Below the pieces are notes generated by a model that saw nothing but the letters and a program-made list of their open reading frames with translations, searched no databases and was not told the DNA's origin. Below are positions 25,493 to 34,661 of a stretch of 64,000 nucleotides of DNA, in pieces. The translations under genes were made by a program, and so were the position numbers. Every line of letters begins with the position of its first letter. Within the stretch, counting starts at the first letter, position 1. The DNA lies in NCBI GenBank assembly GCA_035249175.1, contig DATFGT010000116.1:1-64000 (forward strand), in the 5' to 3' direction. Source of the stretch: 66-474 sp035249175 (GTDB lineage Bacteria > Pseudomonadota > Gammaproteobacteria > Xanthomonadales > Rhodanobacteraceae).

Positions 25493-25693
25493 TTAGGTGC
25501 ACCCGACCTGTTGACCCGTGTACCGCTTCTGCGCCGGTTGCCCGGCTTCGCCGATTCCCGCCGCCAGCGACTCAGGACATTTGGCATTGATGCCCGGCTC
25601 CTGCGCGACCTGGCTGACCGATGTCTGCGGGCGACGCGTCAGGTCGACCACCTCACGCTTGAACTCCGCACTGAACCTTCTTCGTTGTGCCAT
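25493..25693 (-). pseudogene. IS3-family transposase OrfA remnant
   Basis: The 66-residue frame starts MAQRRRFSAEFKREVVDLTR and continues PQTSVSQVAQEPGIN, the helix-turn-helix start of IS3-type OrfA proteins. After about 40 residues the sequence no longer follows the family, and no OrfB/integrase domain is present. It is therefore a decayed fragment. It lies directly after tRNA-Arg at the left island edge. No intact inverted repeats were found. Confidence 0.75.
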
Positions 25694-25908
25694 GACACTC
25701 CTCTCTGCTCATGACCAGCTTACTTGGAAGCGTCCGCGGAATCGGGGTAGAACCCCATCGATGATGATGTGTGCTCGACTAGTTTAGGAAATCACGGGTG
25801 CACGGCCGGGAGGCAGCTATCGAGCGGTATCCAGGCTATTGGCTTGCCCCACTGATATCATGGTTTAGTCATACGATAATAAGTACGCATCCAGCGTCGT
25901 TGAAAAGA

Positions 25909-26679
25909 ATGGACCCCACCATGGTTGTTGATGCACGCTCGTCGCTTCAGCTCACGATCGACAGCAACAGCTTTACGCCCTACTACCAGCAGATCACGGA
26001 TCAGGTCCGTGCGCTGGTCAGGTCAGGCAAGCTCCGCGAAGGGGATGTGTTCCTGTCGGAGGGTGAGGTAGCGAGCCACCTTGGCATCAGCAAGATGCCT
26101 GTCCGGCAGGCCTTCTCTACGCTTCGTGCGGAAGGCTTGCTGGTCATCAAGCGGGGCAAGAAGCCAATCATCGGCACGGAGAAGGTTTCGTGGGATTTCC
26201 GGCAGCTTCGTGGTTTCAGCGAGGAAATGAGGCGCCGCGGCCTCAAGCCGTCAAGCAAGCTCCTGAAGCTCGAGAAGGTCGGTGCCGAGAGCGAGGTCGC
26301 TGCGGCGCTGCGATTGAAGCAATCCGAACCGGTCTATCGCCTGCAGCGGCTCTACTATGTTTCAGGGGAACCCGTGGCAGTAGTGACGAGCCACTTGCCG
26401 GCCGCGTTGTTCCCGAACCTCGAGCAACAACAGCTGGACGGCAAATCACTGTATGAAGTGTTCGAGAAGACCTACAAGAAACGCTTGAAGTGGGCCGAAG
26501 AGGAAATCAGTGCCGTCGTCGCGACCAAGGAAGATGCCGCGACCATGAAGACAACGCGTGGCGCAGCACTTCTCTCGATCAGGGAGACGACTTACGACAC
26601 GCGGCAGACTCCCATCGAATTCAGCATATCGCGGTTGCGCGCGGATCGTTACACGGCAACCCTGAGATCTGTCCGATAG
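25909..26679 (+). CDS. GntR/HutC-family regulator with UTRA sensor domain
   Basis: About 256 residues. The N-terminal winged helix reads PYYQQITDQVRALVRSGKLR, then SEGEVASHLGISKMPVRQAF and STLRAEGLLVIKRGKKP. The C-terminal UTRA domain (about 90-250) has RLQRLYYVSGEPVAVVTSHL, AVVATKEDAATMKTTRGAAL and RETTYDTRQTPIEFSISRLR. UTRA regulators bind sugar phosphates or related effectors and are common over GlcNAc and other sugar loci. The start could be ATG 25909 or ATG 25921. A likely operator lies in the receptor/hydrolase intergenic region (30285-30302), and a half-site match (ATATCATG) lies at 25855-25862 ahead of this gene. It converges on the TonB receptor. Confidence 0.9.
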   Translation: MDPTMVVDARSSLQLTIDSNSFTPYYQQITDQVRALVRSGKLREGDVFLSEGEVASHLGISKMPVRQAFSTLRAEGLLVIKRGKKPIIGTEKVSWDFRQLRGFSEEMRRRGLKPSSKLLKLEKVGAESEVAAALRLKQSEPVYRLQRLYYVSGEPVAVVTSHLPAALFPNLEQQQLDGKSLYEVFEKTYKKRLKWAEEEISAVVATKEDAATMKTTRGAALLSIRETTYDTRQTPIEFSISRLRADRYTATLRSVR

Positions 26680-26866
26680 CGCTCCCAGGGCAATTCGGGG
26701 CCGGCCGCACAACCGAAGCCGGCTCACCTCGCCCTCGGATCCGTTGCGACGGCGAATGCAATTTTGACCGGCTAGGCTCCTCCAGCGGTTGCGAAGCCTC
26801 GTACGCAAGAATGCCCCGTAGCGGAGGCTGCGAGGCAATCTTCGACACCTCGAGCGAGCCCTTGGA

Positions 26867-29800
26867 TCAGAAGTGCGCGCGGACTCCCAGCACATACCGG
26901 CGCTCGAACTGCGTGGTATGCCCCACCTGGTCTGGCCAAACCAGGTAATAGCGCTCATGCTCGTTCGTGAGATTGGAAACCTGCGCGAATATTTGCACGT
27001 GCGGCGCCACGTTCCAGCTTGCCGACGCATCGACGTAGAAGGTGGGTGCCTGGTACACCTCCAATCCATTGACCCCTCCGAAGTTCTGCGAGACGGCGCG
27101 CTTGGACCGATAGTTGCCAGCGATACGCGCCTGGAACTGGTTGTTCTGGAACCATAGGATCAGGTTGGCTTGCTGCTTCGAGTTGTCCTGGAATGGGATA
27201 TTGTTGCCAGCCAGATCGCTCTGCCCGCTGTTGCTGGGCGAGTAGGTGTAGTTGACCTCGACGCCGGTGTGCGACAGCAGGCCGGGCAAGAACGTCAGCG
27301 CCTGGCGATAGTCAACTTCCACGCCATGCAGTGCATTGCCCGTACCCTGTATAGGTTCGAAGATGGCCACACAGTGCCCGCGCACGACGCCATCCTGGTC
27401 CGGCAGATCGCAGTTTTTCACGCTGCCGCTGTTGATGAAGCTTGCGACATCGATGTAGAACACCGCCGCACTGAGCATGCTTGACTTGTTGATGTAATAC
27501 TCCAGCGACGCTCCGTAGTTGGTCGACCGCCACGGATCGAGGCTGGGATTGCCGTCGGAGCTGCCACCCAGAACACGGAAAATCGTCGATCCGGGAATCG
27601 ACGTGTCGATGCCGTAGTTGAGGGTCAATCCGCCGCCCCACTGGTTCAGGTCGAGCGGCATCATGTTCTTGGAATAGGCCAGTCGAAGTTTCAGGCTGGA
27701 TGTCAGATCGAGCGCAAGATTGGCCGATGGCAGGACATCCTGGTAGCTCCGGGCCGTCTGCACGGCCCCGATGTCGTCGGAAAGCAAGCCGTAGGGCTCG
27801 GGATTGCCTGTGAGATGCTGCGTCACATGCAGGTCTGTCTTGATGACACGGACGCCGACGTTCCCCTTGTAAGGAACGCTTCCAAAATCGCCGTCGAAGT
27901 CCGCCTGCGCGTAGGCAGTCGACTCCTTGAGCGACACGTCCCAGGTTGTACCGGGATTGATCTGGCGTTGCTGTCCCGGGTACAAGGCATTGTTGAAGCC
28001 CACCACGTTGTCCATGACCTTGGGATCGAGGCCCCAGATGGTCACTCCCTGCACACCGGCGAGGTCGGTGTATTGCTTGAAGTTGTTGGCGAGCACGCCC
28101 GGCAACTGGCTGGCGTTCAAGCCCGAGAGCACGCCAGCGCGGAAGTAACCATCCGAGTTGCCTGCCGTGCACGCGCCGTCAATTCCCGCCCCGTCAAGGA
28201 CGACATCGGCCGCGTAGTAATGCACCAGGCAACCGCCGGAATCGCTCGCACCCATGCCGCCGTAGACAGGCGCGTTGAGCTGGAAGCCGACGTTGGACGC
28301 GCTTCGGATGCTGTTGCGCAATCCAAAGTCGATCTTGAATCCGTTGGAAAAATCGTAGTGCCCATCGGCACGAACAATGGTCATGCCGGTACGGCGGTCG
28401 TAATCGTTTTCGCTGGCGATGGTCTTGAGCACCCAGTCATCGCGGGTCGCCAAGACGTTCTGGAGATCGCTCGGCATCGTGATGCCCAAGCGGGTCCCAC
28501 GCATGTCGATGACAACCGGGATCGTGTTCTGCAGGACGCCATTTGCGTTGAAAACGCGATTGCCGCCAAGTTCCTCAGGGTAGATGTAGGTGCCCGGGGG
28601 TGCCGCATCCTCTGGATCGTTCGGCCACTCGACGCCGGTGGAGTCGGTGAACTGGACGTAGTTGGACATGGAAAGCTGGTGCGCGGTTGCCCGCACTCCG
28701 CGAACGCTTGCAGTAAATGGGCCGCCGTTGTCGTAATCAAGCTGGACGTTGAAGTTGTGCGCGACGGAATTGGTCACACCTATCGAACTGTAGGTCTCGA
28801 TGTCTCCGGGCCACTTCTTGTAGACCTGAGTCGTCGACAATGTCGTACCGTCCCAGCCATCTTCGCCGTCGTTGAACTGGCCAGTTACCGGGACACCGGT
28901 GTTCCGGGATACCAAGGGCACGAAGGTTGCGCCTTGCCAGTTGGTGGAATTGAACTCGTAGCCCGTATTGCGGTTGTACTGATCCTGGCGCGTGAAGAAG
29001 AGATCGCTGGTCAGCGTGAATCCGGAACCGAAGTCGAACTGCCCGGACGCATTGAAACTGTGGCGCCTGCGTTGCATCTGGGTGTCAAACACCGTGAAGT
29101 TTTCGCTTCCGACGAATGCGTCGTGCGGGTTCCCGTTGCCATTGACGTCGACGCTGCCGTCTGGGAACTGATGGATATCGGAGGGGATCGGCATTCCGTT
29201 GAACGCACCGAGGAAGCCGCTGTAATAGCCTGCACTGGACGCGTTTTCACCGTCGAGCACCACCCCGTACTGGTCCATCCCGGTACTGGAGTTTTCGCGT
29301 GTCACGTCTGAATAATCTGCGGACAGCAAGATTCCCCAGCGTCCGGCTGCGTTGTAGCTGATCAGCCCATTCGCCTCCGGCTGCCACTTGTCGGTCTCGT
29401 CACCGTGCGCGGTGTTGACCGCGCCGCCGAACGTCCAGCCGCTCGGTAGATCCCACGGCCGGTACGTGTGCAAGTTGATGGTGCCGCTGATGCCAGCGTT
29501 GGTGAGGGTTGCGCGAGATGACTTGATGACGTCAGCGCCGCTGAACAGCTCTGACGGGATGGTCGAGAAGTTTGGCTGCTGCGAGACGATCTGGTCGGGG
29601 GTAATGAACGCCTCGCCATTGAGGAGCGTCCCGACTTCCGGCAACCCTCGCACGTCCACCGAACTTCCGACGCCACCATCCCGGTTGATCTGCACACCGG
29701 TGATCCGCTGCAAGGAGTCGGTGATCGTGGCGTCAGGCAATTGCCCGATATCGACCGCCGAAATACTGTCCTGGATGTCGACGGCGTTGCGCTTGAGTCC

Positions 29801-30061
29801 CACCGCGCGCATTTCGGATGCGCGGACGCCGACGACCTGGATGGTGCCGAGCGTGGCCTTCTTTTCGCCTTTCGCCGTTGACTTGGGCTTGTCCACGCCG
29901 CCCTCGGTGGTTTGCGGCTCCTGCGTTGCGCTCTGGCTGGGGGGAGATGATCCCGACGACACGTCTTGAGGAGGAGCAGCCGCTACCGAAGTAGCCATGA
30001 CTGCCATCAAAGAGAATGTTATCGCGCACGACAGCGGATGCTTGCGGAGAGTGCTTCCCAT
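26867..30061 (-). CDS. TonB-dependent outer-membrane receptor (Xanthomonas/Caulobacter type)
   Basis: 1064 residues, larger than siderophore receptors and in the range of glycan receptors. It has a signal peptide (about 1-29), a Ser/Pro/Gln-rich linker, a TonB-box-like TIQVVGVRAS, and a plug domain (VDIQDSISAVDIGQLPDATI, LQRITGVQINRDGGVGSSVD). A 22-stranded barrel follows, ending RYVLGVRAHF with the terminal Phe needed for BAM insertion. It takes up oligosaccharides too large for porins. It is divergent from the glycoside hydrolase gene, with a shared 390-base control region holding a palindrome that overlaps its predicted promoter. No SusD partner is present, as expected outside Bacteroidetes. 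Confidence 0.93.
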   Translation of the reverse strand: MGSTLRKHPLSCAITFSLMAVMATSVAAAPPQDVSSGSSPPSQSATQEPQTTEGGVDKPKSTAKGEKKATLGTIQVVGVRASEMRAVGLKRNAVDIQDSISAVDIGQLPDATITDSLQRITGVQINRDGGVGSSVDVRGLPEVGTLLNGEAFITPDQIVSQQPNFSTIPSELFSGADVIKSSRATLTNAGISGTINLHTYRPWDLPSGWTFGGAVNTAHGDETDKWQPEANGLISYNAAGRWGILLSADYSDVTRENSSTGMDQYGVVLDGENASSAGYYSGFLGAFNGMPIPSDIHQFPDGSVDVNGNGNPHDAFVGSENFTVFDTQMQRRRHSFNASGQFDFGSGFTLTSDLFFTRQDQYNRNTGYEFNSTNWQGATFVPLVSRNTGVPVTGQFNDGEDGWDGTTLSTTQVYKKWPGDIETYSSIGVTNSVAHNFNVQLDYDNGGPFTASVRGVRATAHQLSMSNYVQFTDSTGVEWPNDPEDAAPPGTYIYPEELGGNRVFNANGVLQNTIPVVIDMRGTRLGITMPSDLQNVLATRDDWVLKTIASENDYDRRTGMTIVRADGHYDFSNGFKIDFGLRNSIRSASNVGFQLNAPVYGGMGASDSGGCLVHYYAADVVLDGAGIDGACTAGNSDGYFRAGVLSGLNASQLPGVLANNFKQYTDLAGVQGVTIWGLDPKVMDNVVGFNNALYPGQQRQINPGTTWDVSLKESTAYAQADFDGDFGSVPYKGNVGVRVIKTDLHVTQHLTGNPEPYGLLSDDIGAVQTARSYQDVLPSANLALDLTSSLKLRLAYSKNMMPLDLNQWGGGLTLNYGIDTSIPGSTIFRVLGGSSDGNPSLDPWRSTNYGASLEYYINKSSMLSAAVFYIDVASFINSGSVKNCDLPDQDGVVRGHCVAIFEPIQGTGNALHGVEVDYRQALTFLPGLLSHTGVEVNYTYSPSNSGQSDLAGNNIPFQDNSKQQANLILWFQNNQFQARIAGNYRSKRAVSQNFGGVNGLEVYQAPTFYVDASASWNVAPHVQIFAQVSNLTNEHERYYLVWPDQVGHTTQFERRYVLGVRAHF

Positions 30062-30276
30062 GAATGTCTGCCTCTGTCCGGAACGCGCAGCCCCGACTGC
30101 GCCTGCATGAAGGGATCCACTCCCTGTCGTTGCATTTCAATCGTTCCACGAAACGACATGCGGGACCCACAGACCCGACGGCCATCCGCATCGCGCCAGC
30201 CCGTCCGGCCACATGCGAAGCTCGCATTCTCGTCGTGGTTCGCGAAACTGACTTCCATTCCCAGAATCTGTACTGT

Positions 30277-30305
30277 ATCCTAACCACATAACATGATATG
30301 TGCAA
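30277..30305 (-). promoter_or_regulatory. Predicted sigma-70 promoter of the TonB receptor
   Basis: On the minus strand, TTGCAC (30305-30300), a 17-base spacer, TAGGAT (30282-30277). The spacer and part of the -35 are occupied by the palindrome at 30285-30302. The predicted leader to the ATG is about 210 bases. Confidence 0.55.
30285..30302. promoter_or_regulatory. 18-bp palindromic operator, probably for the GntR regulator
   Basis: CACATAACATGATATGTG is symmetric at 16 of 18 positions (CACATA-n-CATG-n-TATGTG). It is the only such palindrome in the intergenic region, and it sits between the -35 and -10 of the predicted receptor promoter, where a repressor would block transcription. Assignment to the GntR protein is inference. 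Confidence 0.6.
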
Positions 30306-30453
30306 GAGCTACATTCGCACGGCAAACCGCGGTTGATCGGATCAGGAAGGGGCTGGGAACCCGCACAGCAGCAGACGTCTTCAAGAGATGCCCGCCATGC
30401 ATTCGCGCCGGGGCGCACAATCTTCAAACCACAACCAGGGGGAGGTCTTGCCA

Positions 30454-32643
30454 ATGCAACCACGGGTGACGTCGAACAGCTCGCACATCCCTCTCCTGGC
30501 GGCACTGTTGGTTGGCTGCATGCTCTGGGGCTTGGCGCCGGGGGGACACGCTCGGCCGAGCGATGCCGAATCCCATTCGGCGTTGCCGGCGGTGACCCTT
30601 GAAGGCAACTACTTCACGAAAGGCGGCCATCGGTTCGTGGTCATCGGGACCAACTGGGTCTCTGCGCAGGCTGGCTTGTTGTGGCCGGTGCACTGGGATC
30701 CGCGTGCGATCGAAACCGACTTCGCGATGATGGCCCGCATGGGCTTCAACACGGTGAGGCTGGACCTCATGTGGGGCTGGTTCGAACCACGCCCGGGGTA
30801 TTACAACCCCGAGGCGTTCGAGCAACTCGATTACCTCATCAAGCTCTCGCACAAATACGGGGTCTATCTCAATCCCATCCTGTTTACCGGCGGTGAGGTC
30901 GGAGAGGCTTGGTGGGACGTGCCTTGGAGGATGGGCCGCGACCCACAGTCGGATCCGCTCATGCTGTACCTGGAAACGAACCTCGCCGAAGAGTTCGGAC
31001 GCCGGTACGCCGACGAAACGGCGATCCTTGCGTGGGATCTTGCCGACGAACCGCCGTTCTGGATCTCGCGGCAGGTAACGACCGACGCCATGGCCGCCAA
31101 CTGGACGCGGCTGATCGCGGGCGCCATCCGCAAACATGACAAGACGCACCCCATCGTCGTCGGCACCGATACGGCTGACATCAACCACGGGCCGTTCCGC
31201 CCGGATGTAATCGCCGATGACGTCGACTTCTTCAGCATCCATCCATACACCATCTACACGGCCAGCCTGTTTCCGGATCCAATGGTCTCGGTACGCGGAA
31301 CCTATGGCGCGGCTTTCGCGACCGCCTTGGATCTTGGCGCCGGCAAACCTGTCCTGCTGCAGGAGTTGGGCGCTTCATCCGCCCAGTACTCGCCTGAAAA
31401 AATCACGCAGTTCGAGCGGACCAGCTATTACTCCGCGCTCGCCGCAGGCAACAACGGCTTCCTGCCATGGGTGTTCAGTGACGCCGCGCCAGAGCAGTAT
31501 CGCAAGGTGCCATATCTGCGGTCACCCCACGAAACGCAATTCGGTCTGGTCACCTGGGACCACAAGATCAAGCCTCGCGGAAGCGCCTTCGAGCGGTTCG
31601 GAAAAATCGTTTCGCGCATGGATCTCGCGGGCGTTTCGATACCGCAACGCGAAGTGGCGATCCTGATGCCGGAGGAATGGTCCAGCGTGCGCGGCAACCA
31701 TTCGAGCTTTGGCCTGACCGGCCCTTCCAGCATCCCGTATGTATCGGTGTCCGAAGGCGGTGCGGTGAACGGCGACGCCACGGCCGCGTACGAGGGCAAC
31801 CAGTGGCTGATGAGTTCGGTCTTGTCCGCTTTCATCCTCGCTCACCAGGCCGGCTGGAACCCTGCGCTGCCGCGCGAACAAGGCGACTGGGATCGATACC
31901 CGATGCTCATCTTGCCGTCGCCCGTCACCGCGACGGATCCCATCGATGTCCATGTGCACACGGACTTCTGGCTCAAAGCGCAGGACTACGTGCGCAAGGG
32001 CGGGATCATCTATGCATCCATCGGGGCTGACGCCGCGATTCCGGGGATGGCGGACCTGTTCGGCGCGCGCATGACGGACTCCCAGCCGGTGGACGAACTG
32101 ACCCTGAAATTCGTCAAGCCATTCGGCACTTTCCAGCCCGGTGACACCCTGCAATACCCGGTGCCAGGCAAGGACATGAAGTACTGGGGCACCGGCCTTG
32201 ACGTAACCTCGGGCGAGGTGATCGCGGTCGACCAGCAAGGCCGGCCCGCATTGGTCGTCCATGGTTTCGGCGCTGGCAAGACTCTCCTGTCCGCATATCC
32301 ACTGGAGGCTTACCTCGGCAACACGGTCAATGCATTTGAAGGATCAAACGCCAACTACGCACGTTTGTTTGCCGCGCTTCGCGACTGGTCCGGCGTTCAG
32401 CCCCTGGTCCGGACCGACCAACCCGATGTGGAGGCCTCCGCGCTGAACGCCGCAAACCGGGGTTACATCGTCCTCGTCAACCACGCCGGGATCGCCCAAC
32501 AAGCGCGCGTCATCACCAAACTTCCCGTCCATTCCTTGAAGCGGCTCGATGTGGAGGGAAGCGCCGCGGTTTCCTGTGCGAAGGACGGTTGCAGTGTTGA
32601 AGTGCCGCCCTACGACGGGACCATTCTCGAATGGAGCCGTTGA
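30454..32643 (+). CDS. Secreted clan-A glycoside hydrolase (GH5/GH42-like)
   Basis: About 729 residues. The N-terminal export signal contains LVGC at residues 19-22, a possible lipobox, so it may be a lipoprotein. The TIM barrel (about 50-390) has MGFNTVRLDLMWGWFEP, a probable acid/base E199 in WDLADEPPFW, SIHPYTIY, and nucleophile E304 in VLLQELGASS. The C-terminal half (about 415-729) resembles the glutamine-amidotransferase-like and beta-sandwich domains of GH42-type enzymes. Start ATG 30454 has GGGGAGG 8 bases upstream. Substrate is not readable, but the neighbours (ROK kinase, SIS deaminase) suggest a hexosamine-containing glycan. The stop overlaps the next gene's start region. Confidence 0.85.
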   Translation: MQPRVTSNSSHIPLLAALLVGCMLWGLAPGGHARPSDAESHSALPAVTLEGNYFTKGGHRFVVIGTNWVSAQAGLLWPVHWDPRAIETDFAMMARMGFNTVRLDLMWGWFEPRPGYYNPEAFEQLDYLIKLSHKYGVYLNPILFTGGEVGEAWWDVPWRMGRDPQSDPLMLYLETNLAEEFGRRYADETAILAWDLADEPPFWISRQVTTDAMAANWTRLIAGAIRKHDKTHPIVVGTDTADINHGPFRPDVIADDVDFFSIHPYTIYTASLFPDPMVSVRGTYGAAFATALDLGAGKPVLLQELGASSAQYSPEKITQFERTSYYSALAAGNNGFLPWVFSDAAPEQYRKVPYLRSPHETQFGLVTWDHKIKPRGSAFERFGKIVSRMDLAGVSIPQREVAILMPEEWSSVRGNHSSFGLTGPSSIPYVSVSEGGAVNGDATAAYEGNQWLMSSVLSAFILAHQAGWNPALPREQGDWDRYPMLILPSPVTATDPIDVHVHTDFWLKAQDYVRKGGIIYASIGADAAIPGMADLFGARMTDSQPVDELTLKFVKPFGTFQPGDTLQYPVPGKDMKYWGTGLDVTSGEVIAVDQQGRPALVVHGFGAGKTLLSAYPLEAYLGNTVNAFEGSNANYARLFAALRDWSGVQPLVRTDQPDVEASALNAANRGYIVLVNHAGIAQQARVITKLPVHSLKRLDVEGSAAVSCAKDGCSVEVPPYDGTILEWSR

Positions 32644-32645
32644 TC

Positions 32646-33596
32646 GTGACCAACGAGCAGGCCATCGGTGCGGTCGACATCGGGGGCACGAAGATTGCCG
32701 CGGGCATCGTTGATGCCAATGGTTGCCTCTTGGCTTACCGCGAAACGCCAACGGCAGCGCACGAAGGGTTCGGTGCCGCCATGGATCGCGTCCATGCCAT
32801 GTTGAACGACGCCATCCGCAGCGCGGATGTCGAACTTTGTGGCATCGGTATTGGCTGCACGGGTCCGGTCGATCCCGTAAGCGGCGCCATAGGAGCAGTG
32901 GAGTTCCTCCCCGGCTGGAAGAGTTGCAATCCAGTCGGATGCCTTGCGGAAATGTTCAAGCTGCAAGTAGCGATGGAAAATGATGCTGACGCCGCGGCTC
33001 TCGCAGAGGCCGAGTGGGGCGCGGGCCGGAACAGGCGCAGCGTCATCTGCGTGATGGTGGGTACCGGGATCGGCGCCGGCATTGTCCTGGACGGATCTTT
33101 GTATCGCGGCGCCGCGGGTTCACACCCTGAAATCGGCCACCACGTCATCGACTGTTCCGGACCGAAGTGTTTTTGCGGGGCCAATGGTTGCTGGGAAGTC
33201 TTGGCGCGTGGTCCCGCGATGGAAGATCGCATGCGAAACCGGATGCCGGCAGGCGGACCGGCGGAAAACCCCCTGACCGCGAAGAAGATCTGCGAACTCG
33301 CACGGGTGGGGGATCCTGTTGCCAAGCGCGAAATCGAGCGCGAAGGCCATTATCTCGGAATTGGGGTGGCCAACCTCGTCACGCTCTTCGCACCAGAGGT
33401 GATCGTCCTTGGCGGCAACGTGATGCTCTCGGCCGACCTGTTCATGCCGACGATCCAAGCGACGGTGCAGCAGAACTGTGGCCTCGTCGATTCGAAAGCG
33501 ACCACCATCACCTCGACTTCGCTGGGCAGTGGGGCACCGTTGATCGGTGCCGCAGCCGTGTGGCGCCGTCGATTCGAAGGAGCGAGAGCGTCATGA
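32646..33596 (+). CDS. ROK-family sugar kinase
   Basis: About 316 residues. The ATP site is GAVDIGGTKIAAGIVDANG. The sugar-binding region includes EIGHHVIDCSGPKCFCGANG, combining the ExGH motif with the ROK zinc cluster (CxCGxxGCxE), as in N-acetylglucosamine and N-acetylmannosamine kinases. GTG 32646 with GGAG 9 bases upstream is preferred; ATG 32631 would start inside the previous gene without a good ribosome site. The stop overlaps the SIS gene by 4 bases. It probably phosphorylates the imported amino sugar, but glucose or other hexoses cannot be excluded. Confidence 0.9.
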   Translation: MTNEQAIGAVDIGGTKIAAGIVDANGCLLAYRETPTAAHEGFGAAMDRVHAMLNDAIRSADVELCGIGIGCTGPVDPVSGAIGAVEFLPGWKSCNPVGCLAEMFKLQVAMENDADAAALAEAEWGAGRNRRSVICVMVGTGIGAGIVLDGSLYRGAAGSHPEIGHHVIDCSGPKCFCGANGCWEVLARGPAMEDRMRNRMPAGGPAENPLTAKKICELARVGDPVAKREIEREGHYLGIGVANLVTLFAPEVIVLGGNVMLSADLFMPTIQATVQQNCGLVDSKATTITSTSLGSGAPLIGAAAVWRRRFEGARAS

Positions 33597-34642
33597 GGCA
33601 ACCCACTGTTCCAGTCATCGAAGGCGCCTATTTCAACGATCTCATGGCACAACCCGACGCGCTGAAGGCCACCTTCAGCCACTTGGCGCGAGACGGTGCC
33701 TGGCGCGCGGCCAAAGGCTTTGTTGTCGATCGTGCGTGGCGACGAATCGTCCTGACGGGCATGGGCTCGTCATACCATGCACTGCATCCGCTGAATCTCG
33801 CGCTGGTCGCCGCCGGCTTCACCCCCATCATGATCGAGACCGCGGAACTGGTGCATTACGCGCTTCCACTGTGCGACGCGGACACCCTCGTGATCCTCGT
33901 TTCGCAATCGGGCCGAAGTGCGGAGTCGCTGCGACTGCTCGATGCCAACCAGTATGCAGCAATCCTGGGCGTCACCAATACCCCCGACAGCCCGCTTGCG
34001 AAGCGCGCCAACCTCAGCCTGATGACGCAGGCCGGAGCGGAGTTCTCCGTTTCCTGCAAAACGTACGTCACGACCATGCTGGCACTGGCGTGGCTGGGTG
34101 CAATCGTGTCTGCGCAGGGTGAAAGGGGGGCACTTGCACGGCTGAGTCCGGCCGCGCAGCAGGTCGCGGAGTATTTGGCCAAGTGGCGCCAACATGTGGA
34201 TGAGCTGGGCAGGCTCCTCGACGGATCACGTCACCTGTTCCTCGCGGGCCGCGGCCGTTCGCTTGCCACGGTGGGAACGGGTGCGCTCATCGTCAAGGAA
34301 TCTTCGCATGTTCACGCCGAGGGAATGAGCAGTGCTGCGTTCCGGCATGGCCCGCTCGAGATGCTCCAGGACGACATGACCACCATTGTGTTCGATGGAG
34401 ACGAGCCCACCCGAACGCTCAACCAGCGGCTGGCGAGCCAACTGAACAGTGAGGGGTTCAGGTGCAACCAGGTCGGCGTCGACGCCAAGCTGGAGTCCCT
34501 GCGAATTCCGGCCTGTGACGCGGAACTGCTGCCGATCCTCGAGATACTTCCCGTGGAAATGATGACGCTCGCACTGGCTGGGCTTGCGGGCCGCGAAGCC
34601 GGGAAGTTCGAGCACGCGAGCAAAGTGACCGAAACCGAATAA
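33593..34642 (+). CDS. SIS-domain sugar isomerase/deaminase (NagB-II/AgaS type)
   Basis: About 349 residues with two SIS domains. Features include IVLTGMGSSYHALHPLNLAL, LVILVSQSGRSAESLRLL, LFLAGRGRSLATVGTGALIV and KESSHVHAEGMSSAAFRHGP. This matches the isomerase half of GlmS and the stand-alone NagB-II/AgaS enzymes that convert hexosamine 6-phosphate to keto-hexose 6-phosphate. The glutamine amidotransferase domain of GlmS is absent, so the catabolic direction is likely. ATG 33593 overlaps the kinase stop (ATGA). With the ROK kinase upstream and sugar porter downstream it gives a short amino-sugar route. Confidence 0.88.
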   Translation: MRQPTVPVIEGAYFNDLMAQPDALKATFSHLARDGAWRAAKGFVVDRAWRRIVLTGMGSSYHALHPLNLALVAAGFTPIMIETAELVHYALPLCDADTLVILVSQSGRSAESLRLLDANQYAAILGVTNTPDSPLAKRANLSLMTQAGAEFSVSCKTYVTTMLALAWLGAIVSAQGERGALARLSPAAQQVAEYLAKWRQHVDELGRLLDGSRHLFLAGRGRSLATVGTGALIVKESSHVHAEGMSSAAFRHGPLEMLQDDMTTIVFDGDEPTRTLNQRLASQLNSEGFRCNQVGVDAKLESLRIPACDAELLPILEILPVEMMTLALAGLAGREAGKFEHASKVTETE

Positions 34643-34661
34643 CGAACGACTTGGAGGCGCC

